DNA of 64,000 nt from Adineta ricciae (taxonomy: Eukaryota; Rotifera; Eurotatoria; Adinetida; Adinetidae): NCBI GenBank assembly GCA_905250025.1, contig CAJNOJ010000119.1, forward strand, positions 1 through 64,000, read 5' to 3'. Below are positions 49,643-61,202 of the stretch, piece after piece (position 1 is the stretch's first letter; each line of letters starts with the position of its first letter). The position numbers and the translations under genes are program-made. Under the pieces are notes generated by a model that did no database searches, was not told where the DNA came from, and worked only from the letters and a program-made list of their open reading frames with translations.

Positions 49643-51104
49643 ATGGATAATTTTCTCAGGGAAATTCTTCTCGATAATATGACAGTAAGATTATTTTTCC
49701 AAAAGATACAACTCAAAGGAGTCTAATCTAGATTGATAATCTACAATTATTGAAGAACAAGGTAAAATCGTCATCTGAATCGTTAAAGCAACGTGATCAG
49801 CTCGCAATTACCCAGGTCGATCATTCCGGCGACTGGGTCCGTTGAAGTCTGAGTCGGTTCCGGTACAGTTCTTCTCGATTCCGGCACAGTTTTCGCCGAT
49901 TCCAGCAAGTTCTTTGCCGCCGGATTCCGGCCGGAACTGCACAGGAAGTATCCTATCAGTTCCTGACCGTTTCCAGCTCGAAGTTTGCCGGAACCGGTCG
50001 GGAAATGACTGGAACCTATGTTTGAACTTCCGGCGGCAAGGAAATGGTCGGAAAACGAACCTAACCGGCCGGAACCGACCGTGCCATAATAACCTGGGTA
50101 TTGATCTCCTTTTAAACTACATGTATCGATACGACAATTTCGACAGAGAAATTCTTCAAGCCACTTGCTCGAGTAGCGAAGAATATATTGATGTAAGCTG
50201 CATTTAATTCGTTCAATGCCGTGTACTTGAATTCATCTTTTAGTCTCAATCGTCGAACATTATAGAATGTGATCATTGCGAAAATGAAATGGAAAACTTA
50301 AAAGAAATTATTTGCGATAAAGTATGTTTTAATTAAGCAATTCTTCGTCGTTGGCCATCGAGAATCGAAACGATAAACACATGACTGTCTACGTCTAAGA
50401 TATCGACGAAAACCAAAAGCAGACAGGACAAATATGAGTAAATATAGATGAAGGAATGTGTTTCTGTGGCCCTTTCTCAATTCTCGTTCTCACCCTCGCT
50501 CAAGAAGCAGAATGAAGAGTGCAAGAAGAGTTGAAGCAACGAAAGTTTGAATGAAGATGAGAACAAAAAGCGAGAAAGAGTGACAGCGACACACTTCTTC
50601 GCTCATATTTATATTTATCTTGCTTTGTTTTCGTGTTCGTCAATATCTGTGCCGTCAACAGCAGTGCGCCCATCGCTCGTGTGTTCGTCGTCCATTAACC
50701 ATGAATTTTCATTTATTTTTAGTTAAAGCTGACTACCGACACATATGCTGGTAATCAATATGTCGTTATAGAAGTAAAGTTGAATTCGTTTAATTAGAAT
50801 CGCAAGCTTTTATTTTATTTAGTCGTTACAGGGTGGATTGCACACAACAACAAATAAACGAGTCTATTGTTATGAAATATCGCAATTGCCTATCAACAGT
50901 TACTTTCTTGAACCGGAATATCAAATATTCGTTGTATCACCGAATGTCATTGTCAAATCACCTGAAGGTTATTTTCTTGGTTATTCCCGTATTTTTTACT
51001 TTGATCTTTCCTTTTTCATTCCAGAGAAAACCAGTGTTCATTTCGACGAAAATTTCGATCAACCTGGAGGTCAGTTGGCATTAGAAACAATTCAGCAAAT
51101 TTAA
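49643..51104 (+). pseudogene. Small unrecognised gene interrupted by a MITE
   Basis: Six exons join in phase: 49643-49684, 49732-50192 (containing the 288-nt element at 49811-50098), 50244-50321, 50723-50773, 50823-50967, 51025-51104. Ignoring the element and one TA copy, the exons sum to a multiple of three (188 codons), strong support for an ancestral coding gene. Features: MDNFLREILLDNMT, a helical stretch with KSSSESLKQRDQLAI, a CDHCENE motif and a C-terminal region with YFLEPEYQIFVVSPNVIV. No family is recognised. The insertion adds 290 nt (not a multiple of three) and brings a stop into the incoming frame, so this copy is probably truncated unless the element is spliced out. A second allele may be intact. 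Confidence 0.6.
49811..50098. mobile_element. Non-autonomous DNA transposon (MITE) with TA target-site duplication
   Basis: The element starts CCCAGGT and ends ACCTGGG, is flanked on both sides by TA, and is 288 nt long. It is visibly GC-richer than all surrounding DNA. The interior is built of repeated ttccgg-type units, direct in the left half (ggttccggtacagtt, gattccggcacagtt) and largely inverted in the right half (gccggaaccg, ggccggaaccgaccg), giving hairpin potential. No transposase is encoded. TA duplication suggests mobilisation by a Tc1/mariner-like transposase, an inference, since the terminal repeat is short. It sits inside a coding exon. Confidence 0.75.
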
Positions 51105-52289
51105 AAATGATTGAAACGAACTACGATCCATTTCTTTTTTCTCCTTCGCATACTCATTTTTTGTAAAAGAGAAATAAAGTACAAATAAATTCTTTCTGTG
51201 ATCAATGTTAGCTATATCTGAAAGAAAAGAAATAGTTTACGATTGTCTTTTCAATTAATTTTATTGATAAATCGATGTTCATAACTGTCGATTTTCAATC
51301 AACTAGAATACATCGAAATTTATCGAATAAAATTCATTGAAAATGACAAATTCTTTCACACAGTACGCAAAGTATAATTTCAATCTCATTTCTCAATTTA
51401 TTTTAACATCATCATCAGTAACACTTTCTGTCATATTTTGGGTGACAAAAACTTGTATACATAGAACATGTGTATACGGATTCAAGAAAAATAATAAAAT
51501 AAAAGAACACTTCATCATGCTTTTCGTCGAAGGTTTGCTTTTCAAGACTTTTTTTTGAGAAATTATAATAGAATCCGTTCAAAAATGTCATGACACATCC
51601 AATCGTCGATATTCTATGTAACGATCCAATTGTTATCAGTTCTCAACCATACAAAAGTTTCGAATCTATTTCCTGTATCAAAAGCTCCGCTAATAATTCG
51701 GTCACAAGAGTCTACTGAGATAAACACATAGTATATGAAAAAGACGGACAGTTATACGTTTTCTGTGTATTGAGTTATGAACGTAATGGTGAATCAATGA
51801 GTTGATCTATCTTCTACAATCAGCCTTTAATTGTGAATTTTTTAATCGCCCATTCGTTTTATAAAACAAAAACAATCGAATTTTCAGAATTCTGTTCGTT
51901 TGTTTAAACACAGGCTCTCAAATCCAGCAACGGATTCGAATGTGAGGTTGGTAGATAGGAGAATGTATGTTCGTTAGGAATTTAAGCTTAAAATTACGTT
52001 TGCATTAGACTGCATTGGTATCATTTGTACTTTTCAAATCATCATTCGATTTATTCTTCTATTTTTTAGTTTAATCAGCATGCCCATAAATAAACAGCTA
52101 ATTAGCTGGCAGGTATTCGCGTGGTGTCCATGAAATCTTATTAGATGATTACTATTATTAGCGTACAATTAGATAAAGAGAAACAAACGTTTTTGAATGA
52201 CATATCTTTTTGTGTTCGTTTTATATACATTTCAGTCAAATAGAAAACAATTGAAGTTCCTCCGACTATTTTTTTAATTAACTAAGTGA
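51105..52289. other. Convergent intergenic region
   Basis: About 1.2 kb between the stop of the MITE-split gene and the stop of the F-box gene. No exon, RNA gene or repeat is supported. Confidence 0.4.
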
Positions 52290-54065
52290 TTACGCGGAAA
52301 AATACATGTGGAAGGTGGCTAGTGGAGCAAACCATAGACCTACGTTGAGATCTTTCACTTTAGAAAGATTCAAAGTCATTGGATCACTAGTAAAGTTTTT
52401 CGTTATTTTTTCAAGCGATGCTTGCCGGACTCTTAGACATGCCAACTGAGGTAGATGCACGTATTGTTTCAAAAGAAAGAATACACCATAATCATCGTGA
52501 GCTTCGCGCAAATTTAGAAATTTGAGATACGGGAATGTGATAACAGACGTACATAGATCTGGTTTGACTCTCATTGCGCGGCCATTCGTGATGTTCAAAT
52601 ATTCGAGACACGGGAAATCTTGAGAAATACGATGAAATAATTCAAATGTGAAACCAAACGGATCGTACATTCGCAATTGTCGAACCTTCTCAAATCTACC
52701 GCCTGAAAAAGAGTTATCAACATTAAAGTAATATTCAAAATTATATGGAAGTGAATAAATATGACATTCGCCCACACGCTCAGATGGATTTATTTTCACA
52801 TGCGAAAACACCTCTTGGTAAAATCTTCCTGTAAAACTACGTTGAATCTCTTCATTTGATTGAAGTTCAACGTTGACATTTCGATAATGAACAAATGTGT
52901 TGATGTTAAATGTGAACTTTTTTAATTTTGTCATGGAAATGAGAAATTGATTATATAATTGGTTACCATCAATAAAAGTCGTGTTGGATCTTGCAATTTG
53001 CAAGCATAAGTTTAGCTCTTCGAGATTTATCATTTCACAAAGTAATGGAGCAACGAAGGCATCATAGATACATGTAGGGGTAAGCAGACTTCCATGGAGA
53101 GAGAAATATTTCAATGATGAAACTTGCTTTTACACGGAAAAAGCATTAATAAATGATTGAAACTTATTTTCTGTTTCTTTCGTCACAACATCTACAGTGA
53201 AATTCTACTTACTATTCTACGTATATCCATTGGACCATAATTGCTAGCTACATTAACAGCTAGTGATGATAACCGGTGGAAACGACCATCAAGCAGGAAA
53301 GTCAAGTCGAAGAAATTTTCAATATTAATTTTCAGCTTCGTTAAGGGCGAACAAATTTTGCTTGATCGTATTACATACAAACTGGCGACACGCTTTCGTG
53401 CAAATAACACGTCACCAAAATTGAATGTCGTTAAATTTTTACATAACGATAATATAAACTCAAATAGTTTTAAGGTACTTGTTTTAAAAAGTAAGTTTCT
53501 GTATTTGATATCAATGTTCAGATGCGCTACTTGGTTGGTGAGAAGATCACGAAGAACGGCATCATCTTTGAAAAAGATTATAGATATTTATCTCACGGGA
53601 TTCTTTATTTTGCTAATGAGTAATTAAAAGAAATACTATACTTTTTAGAGAACGAAGAAGATATTTTTCACGAATATCTACAATCGTCAATGAATGAAGA
53701 CGAGGATAATTAGCAGCATGAAGAATTGGAATCATTGAAGTCTGATCAACTGTAAGCTTTTGTACACGATGATTAATTTTGGGAAGAATGTTTTTACAAG
53801 CTCTTGAAATAAGTTTGACGTCTACTGAAGACAGTTTTTCGTAACACTTATCAACATCTATCACCCTAGTTATTTGCAAATCTCGAACATAAGAACAATC
53901 GAATGCTAGTTCGTAAAATCTTCGATTGACATGTGCCACTGAATAAAAAACTTCGATACCGCTGAGTTTATTGAAAATAATCAGTAGAAGTTCATTAGGC
54001 AAATCGAGTATATTAAAACGAGTGATCCCTGAATTGTCCATTTGTAACTCGTCCAGTGTATTCAT
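52290..54065 (-). CDS. F-box protein with degenerate leucine-rich repeats
   Basis: Three exons (54065-53642, 53565-53209, 53122-52290) give 537 residues. An F-box occupies about residues 17-60 (NILDLPNELLLIIFNKLSGI, then VFYSVAHVNRRFYELA). The rest alternates Leu-rich strand-like segments such as HLNIDIKYRNLLFKTSTLKL, LKYFSLHGSLLTP, EELNLCLQIA, CLEYLNIT and LKFLNLREA, matching a loose LRR solenoid. F-box proteins recruit substrates to SCF ubiquitin ligases through SKP1; the target here is unknown. Proteins of this make-up are numerous in bdelloid genomes. The exon 2 donor was chosen to keep frame, and a nearby GTAAGT is an alternative. It lies between the two NIPA copies. Confidence 0.85.
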
Positions 54066-54990
54066 TCAATATATATGAATGCGTATGTAGTTATCGAACG
54101 ATTTTATTGAAAAAGCCGGCGAAAAAAGGTCAGACGTATATGCAGAAGTGAATCTGTCTAAAAAGGTGAGAGTTAAGCAATATCATAACGAATTATTTTA
54201 GATCGCCCACCAGGCTAAGTACGCAGAAAAGATGAACTAACGATAGAGTTCAATTAAGTTGAAACATGACAGTAATGGCCCAGTCGGTTGTCTTCAAATT
54301 CTACTTTGATATCAATTCAATAATTCGTTCGCAAAGTCATCTTTTTTAACATCACACTTGGCTATACTATAACAAGTATAAGCATAAAACTAGGAGCAGA
54401 GCGAAACAATACGGTCCTTGAAGTTCAGAAGTGACGAGAAGTACATAAGACTGCCTATTCTTTCTTAAATTTACGTATGTGCACAGTCAAGCTACAAATA
54501 TTCTCATTGGATGATACCTTTTATCATTAGCCAAGAAGGTACATGCATAATTCCATCACTATTTTCTTCGTTTAAGAAAAAAATTTCTTATAAGTCAACT
54601 GCTAACGCTGATTGATCATAGATAAACTTCCTCATTTGAGGTCACTACTTCATAAGATACTGTAAGTGATGCACATCTGACAAACAGTCCTCGTCATAAC
54701 AGGTTTGCAATTAGGTTCAATTTTCTTTGTCTTCAAAACATAATTCATTATATTTGTAATCTTCCCTTGGTTATCATAAACCTTTATGAAAGAATCTTCT
54801 TTGCAAAAAAACTAACAAAAACACATCTCACACATCTATACAATATTACAAAACAATAAGATTAGTGAGATTCGATAATACAAGATATTTTTCATTCAGT
54901 AAAATATACACTGATATCAAATAACACAGTTATCCAGTAATCATATTGATTGATCGTATTTGTTAGGAATATTCATTCGTAATGAGCAAT
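54066..54990. other. Intergenic region between the F-box gene and NIPA copy B
   Basis: About 0.9 kb upstream of the F-box gene. It is AT-rich, with no exon. Faint similarity to the flank of copy A lies near 54617-54645 and 54972-54991. Confidence 0.4.
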
Positions 54991-56733
54991 CATCCTCATT
55001 CTGTAAGAGATCAGCATAGGATTTGATTGGAGCATAGTTCGATTGTTTCGTTGATACAGGATCACATGAGCCAAGTGCAAGAAATTGTGAAGCTGACGAG
55101 AACGATGAAAGAAGAGAGTCATCTAAATACCGACATGCTTTCTTTTCTTTATCAAAAACAGCTCATCTCTCACCATTCACATCTGCAGATTCTGTGTCGA
55201 TGGACACTGTCATCGTTTTCAAATAATTGATCAAAATCAGTCCACACGTGACAACAACAAATCCAACAACACAACCAACAACATCCACGAATGTCAATAG
55301 ACGCCATTCGCGAAACAGTATACCCGATGTTATGAGAATACACGTTGTAAATAACACATAATAAACAGTTGTTACAACTGGTGTTGAGAACAGATCTAAC
55401 GCTCGGTTGAGATACACCATTTGGATCAAAATACAACTAATAATCGTCAACGCACAGATCAATGTCAACCACATTGAATATGTGTGTTCGTGCATGTATA
55501 ATTCTTTCAATCCTGTCGCCAAACCTTTACAAGCTGTGACGGTGAATGCACCGAGTAGAGAACAAATCAGAATGTATATGCAAACATGTTTAGCACCCAT
55601 ACGAGGTGCATAGTAGAAGATCAACACGAGAAGGACACCACATGTAAATAATGAGAAGAAAACGAATTCTAAACAGAAATCAGATCAGTATTCAACGTTT
55701 CTTGTTGAATGATCTTTGTTACCGGCAGATCTGACTCTTTGAGCAAAATCTGACAGAGAAGTGACATCATTGTCTTTTGGTGCATGAATCACAAGAATAA
55801 TCGAACCAGCAACAGTCAGAAGACAGCCGATCTTGCCAAGCGTAGTCAAGTTTTCATTCAAGAATCGAACAGCCAACAGAGCACTGTCAAAACATATACA
55901 TACATACATTAATAGCAATCACTATACACCACGAACCTGACTAGAACTGACAGTGCACCAAGAGGAGTGACAATCGATGCCGGAGCAAATCCATATGCTG
56001 CAAAATTACAAGCCTCTCCAATACCCATGGCTAACAGTCCAGTCCACCATTGAATCTCATAGAGATAACCAAAGCCGCCGGATCCTAAAGACAAAGATAG
56101 TGAGAGGTTCTCTTGACGAATGCTAAGAAAATAGTTTGTGACAAACCTGCTCGAACTACTCCCAAGTGATGGGTTAACTTGAGTAAGCCTTTCTTCTTTA
56201 AAATGAAACTCGAACCGATAAACAAACTGGATAAGAGTGCTAATGAGATGCCTATTGCAAACTGATGTGATTTCATCGGATGTAACGACGGCATAGTTCT
56301 GGACGCTGGTGTTCCGATCAGTAAGATTCTCTTTGTTTGATTTACTAAATCATTTTCTACGAAGAACAGTGATGAGCGATGAATAACTGAAATTCAGATA
56401 AATCAACTGACTCGTTTCATTCTCCATGTTGTTCTGTGATTACATGCATCTAAAAATACGAATGTCAATTTATACATCAGTCTGAAATTGAGTTACAAGA
56501 AATCAGAAAAAGATGTCGACTTCTCTCGTTCTCTTCCTCTTTTTCGTTCTTTTCAAGCACAATAGTCGACAGGTAACTAGCTGATTGTACTGAGAAATCG
56601 ATGCGAGAATGGTGTGATCCTCCATTTCTTTCTTCTTCGTTTTTTTTTATTTTCTCGTCTTTAATATTGAGAAGAAAGAGAAAAAACAACGCCGACCTTT
56701 TCTACTCCGTAATCATCCCATCACCTGATAGAA
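54991..56733. repeat. Direct segmental duplication, copy B (NIPA gene)
   Basis: Second copy of the block at 46950-48687, in the same orientation. The right edge ends abruptly after cctgatagaa, about 240 bases short of the OGT stop codon; beyond it the two loci are unrelated. Confidence 0.95.
55163..56294 (-). CDS. NIPA2: NIPA-family magnesium transporter, copy B
   Basis: Same four-exon structure as copy A, shifted by 8041 nt (exons 56294-56147, 56084-55937, 55884-55733, 55668-55163), with the same 317-residue product. All splice sites are identical. It is convergent with nothing nearby and lies about 680 nt from the OGT stop on the same strand, so it is downstream of OGT. Substrate and topology are as for copy A. 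It could be a real second gene, or a false tandem produced by joining two haplotypes in assembly. Confidence 0.93.
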
Positions 56734-56976
56734 AAAATCTCAAGAATTCATGCAAAACGCTATAGACAAACAAAAGAATGTAACAATTTTGTGAATTCAG
56801 AAAAGTCTGTTTGTCATAGAAGAAGAGAAGAGAAGAGAAAAGAAAGTTTCTTTGTCTCGAGTGTGTGTGTTCAGTGTAGTGTCGAGAATAAAATAACAAG
56901 AATAATCCATGGAAAGAAAATGAACACGATCTCAATATGAGATATAAAAACAAGAGAAAACGATGCAAAACTGTTT
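56295..56976. other. Gap between OGT stop and NIPA copy B
   Basis: Mostly the right arm of the duplicated block, then about 240 bases of AT-rich OGT 3' flank. Nothing else is seen. Confidence 0.4.
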
Positions 56977-59900
56977 TTAACTTGTGATCGACGATTTGAT
57001 ATGATCAGGCGATAAGTTGTTGGTGTAGCGATTCCACATTTGAATGAAAAGTCCTTCTAAATGTTGAGTATATAGAGCAGTATCAAACAGTGGACTGGTC
57101 AAGCGACGTGACCAAACTTTGGCCCGGACAGATTTGAGATAGACGGGATCGACACCTAGACGAACAGCAATATTCTCGTAATCATCATAAGATTCAGCCA
57201 CCAACTCCGGACAACCAAGTGTGTGTAAGAGAGATGCACCGACGCGAGATGCTAATGTTTCCAGAGGTAGAGTAACCATCGGTGTACCTATCAATGAGAA
57301 TAATTGATTACAAAAGTACAGAATCGTTATATAGATACTGACCTGCCCATAGAACATCCATGCCAGTTGTATGGCCATTACATAATGGTGTATCCAGACA
57401 AATGTCAGCTAGTTGACCACGACGAACGTGTTCTTCTTTGGGAGCGACGTTTGAAAAGATTAGTCGAGAAGGCTCGACGCCATGAAGTTTTGCTGTTTGG
57501 ATGAGGTTTTCTTCGCCTGCGACTGGAAAACGTAGAAGCCATAAGATACTATTTGGAACTCGCTTTAATATCTGAAGAACATTGATTCGATGGAAAAAGA
57601 ATTCGAATGGAATGTCATTTATAGCTTACATTACACCAACAAAGCATTGTCGTAGGATCAATTTTATATAATTGATTGAAATTACAATAAACAATGGCAT
57701 CATCTGGTAATCCATACTGTGTTCGGGTAGTTAAAAGTACTGTTTGAGGAACTTCTTCACCTGTTGCTGCACGACTACTAGTCTATTGTATTACGTAAAA
57801 TAATAATAATGTATGAGAATAAAAGAGATGATTTACTTGTAATGTTGTTGTACCATTTTGTGCAACAATTCCATTAATACTAACTTCACTATGACCTTGC
57901 TGCAATAGCTGATGAACAACAATTGCTTCTGGTAGTTCAACTAACGGTGTAATAACTTCTTCTTTGCATTGATTGGTATTAACTGTGCCATTCTCTTTCT
58001 TATCAGCAGGCAGAACTTCAACTGTTATTGTCTAAAGAACAAAATCCTTGTTGATGCAAAGCAAAACAATTTCCATTTACTTTGACATCACTTCGTTCGA
58101 GTATTGGTTTTAGATTTGTACCATTGACAATCGATCGATTATCGACTGTAGTTATGGCATTATTATTGTTATTACTATTTGTTTGTTGACTTTCGACAAT
58201 AACTGCTTTTTCTGTCATATGACGGAACATATTTGCATGATCGCCAATGAAGAATGTATACGGCATATATGCAAGTTTTTCTGAATATTGTGATGATAAG
58301 GAAAGTGGAGAAGTGATTTCATCGGTTATTAAATAGTCCATGTAGGGAGCACCAGATGTATTGGGATAACCAAGCCACATAACTTGGATCGGAGCGGGAC
58401 GAAACGCGAATATTTCGTTTCGCGAGCCTCGAGTGTATCCATTTAGATTAACTAAAATATGGATTCCATCATCATGAATACGATCAGCCTACGAAAAATG
58501 AAATTGAACGTTATAAATCTATCTTGTTTTCAGAAATAAATAGTCTTACCGCTTGCCCATTGCATGTAATTGATGATAAATCAATAAAATGTTCTGCTTC
58601 ACGTTGGATTTTTGCACGAAATGTCGTACCATCATCGGCACTCAGTGAATAACAAAATATTTCTACACGTTCACGATTATGTAAACCTGGTATACTCTGC
58701 ATTAGATGTGCAGTAGGATGATTACAGAAATCTGAACTGACATAACCTATGCGCAATCGACCGTTGTTTTCTTTTAAATCTTTCGAGTGGACGTGTGTCT
58801 TTTTATGCAATAATTGAATCTAAAAACATACATGCAATTAGAACTGCAGATTGATTTCTTTTTCGATGATAATATTTACTCGTTCGAGACAGAGAAGTGC
58901 ATGTCGAGTCGCGATGTTTCGTCGTTGTTCACCGGTCAAGGGATATAGCATACTATGATGTGGATGTACACTCGGTAAACGATTCTTTTCTAATTGTTCA
59001 TGTACAATTGAGCAGATTTTTTTCAAACGAAGATCATAGTCTGACCAATCACATATGATCTAAAAAAAGTTATTTTCGTTCTTGTTTTTCGCAACGCCGA
59101 AGGACATACTTGCAAACAATGAGCTAGATTGCAGAAGGCATCTGGAAAGTCTGGTTTCAATTTTAAGGCGATTTTATAGGATTGAATTGCATCAGTAATA
59201 TTGCCAGTATCTTTGTGTATAGAAGCTAAATTTGAATGTGCGTCAGCAAAGGATGGATTGATTTGTATCGCACGTGTATAACACTGTAATGCACCTGTTA
59301 CGTCACCGATCTCTTTGAGCGTATTACCAAGATTCGAATGAGCATCCGCAAACATCGGTTGAATACGTATCGCTTCTTTATAATGATTTAATGCATCATG
59401 CAATCGGCCCTGTTGTTGAAGAACCGATGCTAGATTTGAATGTGCTGCTGCAAAATTTGGAAGGATATCTAAGGCACGTGTGTATAAATTAATTGCTTCA
59501 TCAACTTGTCCTTGTTCACGACGGATATTCGCTAGATTGTTCAGAGAATCAGCATGTGTTGGACATTGACTTAGGGCAGTTTTGTAGCATTCTTCGGCTT
59601 CCGAAACCTGAAAGAGTACGTAAATGAACTATTGTAAGAGACAACAAAGACAGATCGACATACTTTGCCTTGCACTTTCAATGCATTTGCTAAATTACAA
59701 TAAGCATCTGGAAAATTTGACTGCAATTGTATTGCGCGCCGATAAGTTTCAATGGCTAAATCGATTAGACTAAAAAAGGACAATTTCAATTCTAGATAAT
59801 CATTGAGTATTGCTTCAAATACTTCTGTTCGTAATAGACACATGCTAAATTGCCATGAACAATCGGATGATTTGGTGAAAGAGTAAGTGCTCGTAAATAA

Positions 59901-61202
59901 GCTGTCACAGCACTAGAAGAAGATCGAATATATTTGATATTCTGATTTGTTTACAGTTTAATCAAGAAAAGTCTATTTACCGGTCAAATATTCGTGCTTC
60001 TTTCAAAACATTTCCTAGATTAATGTACGCATCGAGAAAATTTGGATCCAGAGCGACTGCCTATGAGGCAAATCAAACTATTTCTCGATGTACGTTGATA
60101 CATTTATATGAACAGACCTTTTCAAAATGATGAATAGCCAACCATACCTCGCCTTGGCAATTAAATATACATCCTAAATTACTCCATGCAACAGCAAATG
60201 TCGGTTGAGTTTTAATCACTTTTAAATAACATTCCTATTCGAACAAAAGATAAATTTTCGAGTTTCTTCTCTTCTGTTTTTGATATTTACTTTAGCTTCT
60301 TCTAAATAACCGAGTGCTTTTAAAAGATTTCCTAGATCATTTCGAACACCATATAAATCCTAGAAAATACAGTTTAATTTCCAGTACAACCATTTCGTCT
60401 AATATTTACTGGATTGTATTGCAATGCTGTTAGATATGCACTTACAGCACCTTCCATATCTGAATTGGCAATGAGCGCAGCAGCATAATTGATACTAAAT
60501 CAAAGAACACAATTTTCTATAATCCAAAAAGAGTATTTTGAACGTACTATCCATCAGTAAAATCTGGTTTCAATTGTAGAGCTTTCACATAATGATCAAG
60601 TGCTAAATGTAGAAGACCTTTTTCTTTATATACATTGGCTAGATTCGAATGAGCTTCAGCTAGATGTGGATCAAGTTTCGTTGCTAATAAACTATATTCC
60701 ATTGATCTGTAAACAAAAGACGATGCGCAGTGCAAAGAATTCTATGCGAATGTAGATTTACTGATCATAACGACGCATTTGAAAGTAAATCGAGCTAAGT
60801 AGAAGTAATAAACTTGTATTATCGGGTTCTTGCTGATACAACTGAAGACAATATTGTTCAGCACGTTCATAATTTCCATTTTGATAATCACGGTTTGCGC
60901 GATCGGCAACAGCTATGATAGACGACAAACAATAACAGAAATTAACCTTGTAATTCAATGAAAGGTTTGTACTTTGAAAATCAAATAAATTAGTAGGGGA
61001 ACGCAACGCGTTTGATTGATGATATTTTTGATTTGGACTGGATAACATTGTAGATGAGGATGGCGACGAGGCAATCTTCATAGGAGACGTATCAGGTGGA
61101 ATTTCTGAAAGAATAAACAATCAAAAATTTCTATATTTCGAAGAATTACATCAGATTCTTACCAGTCGAATTATTCATGGTAGACTGTGAAATCGGACTC
61201 AT
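56977..61202 (-). CDS. OGT: O-GlcNAc transferase (UDP-GlcNAc:peptide transferase)
   Basis: Eighteen exons sum to 1087 residues (human 1046), from 61202-61163 and 61103-60973 down to 57571-57342 and 57287-56977. The start is the ATG at 61202, in frame behind an acceptor near 61214, so a further 5' exon is possible. After a Ser/Pro-rich leader come about a dozen TPR units (for example [33 protein letters not shown]) up to ~505. The catalytic part follows: [10 protein letters not shown] (with the proposed catalytic His), [29 protein letters not shown] (the UDP-contacting Lys), [18 protein letters not shown] and [16 protein letters not shown]. An Asn-rich insert lies in the intervening domain. 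The enzyme adds GlcNAc to Ser/Thr of nuclear and cytosolic proteins. Confidence 0.98.
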
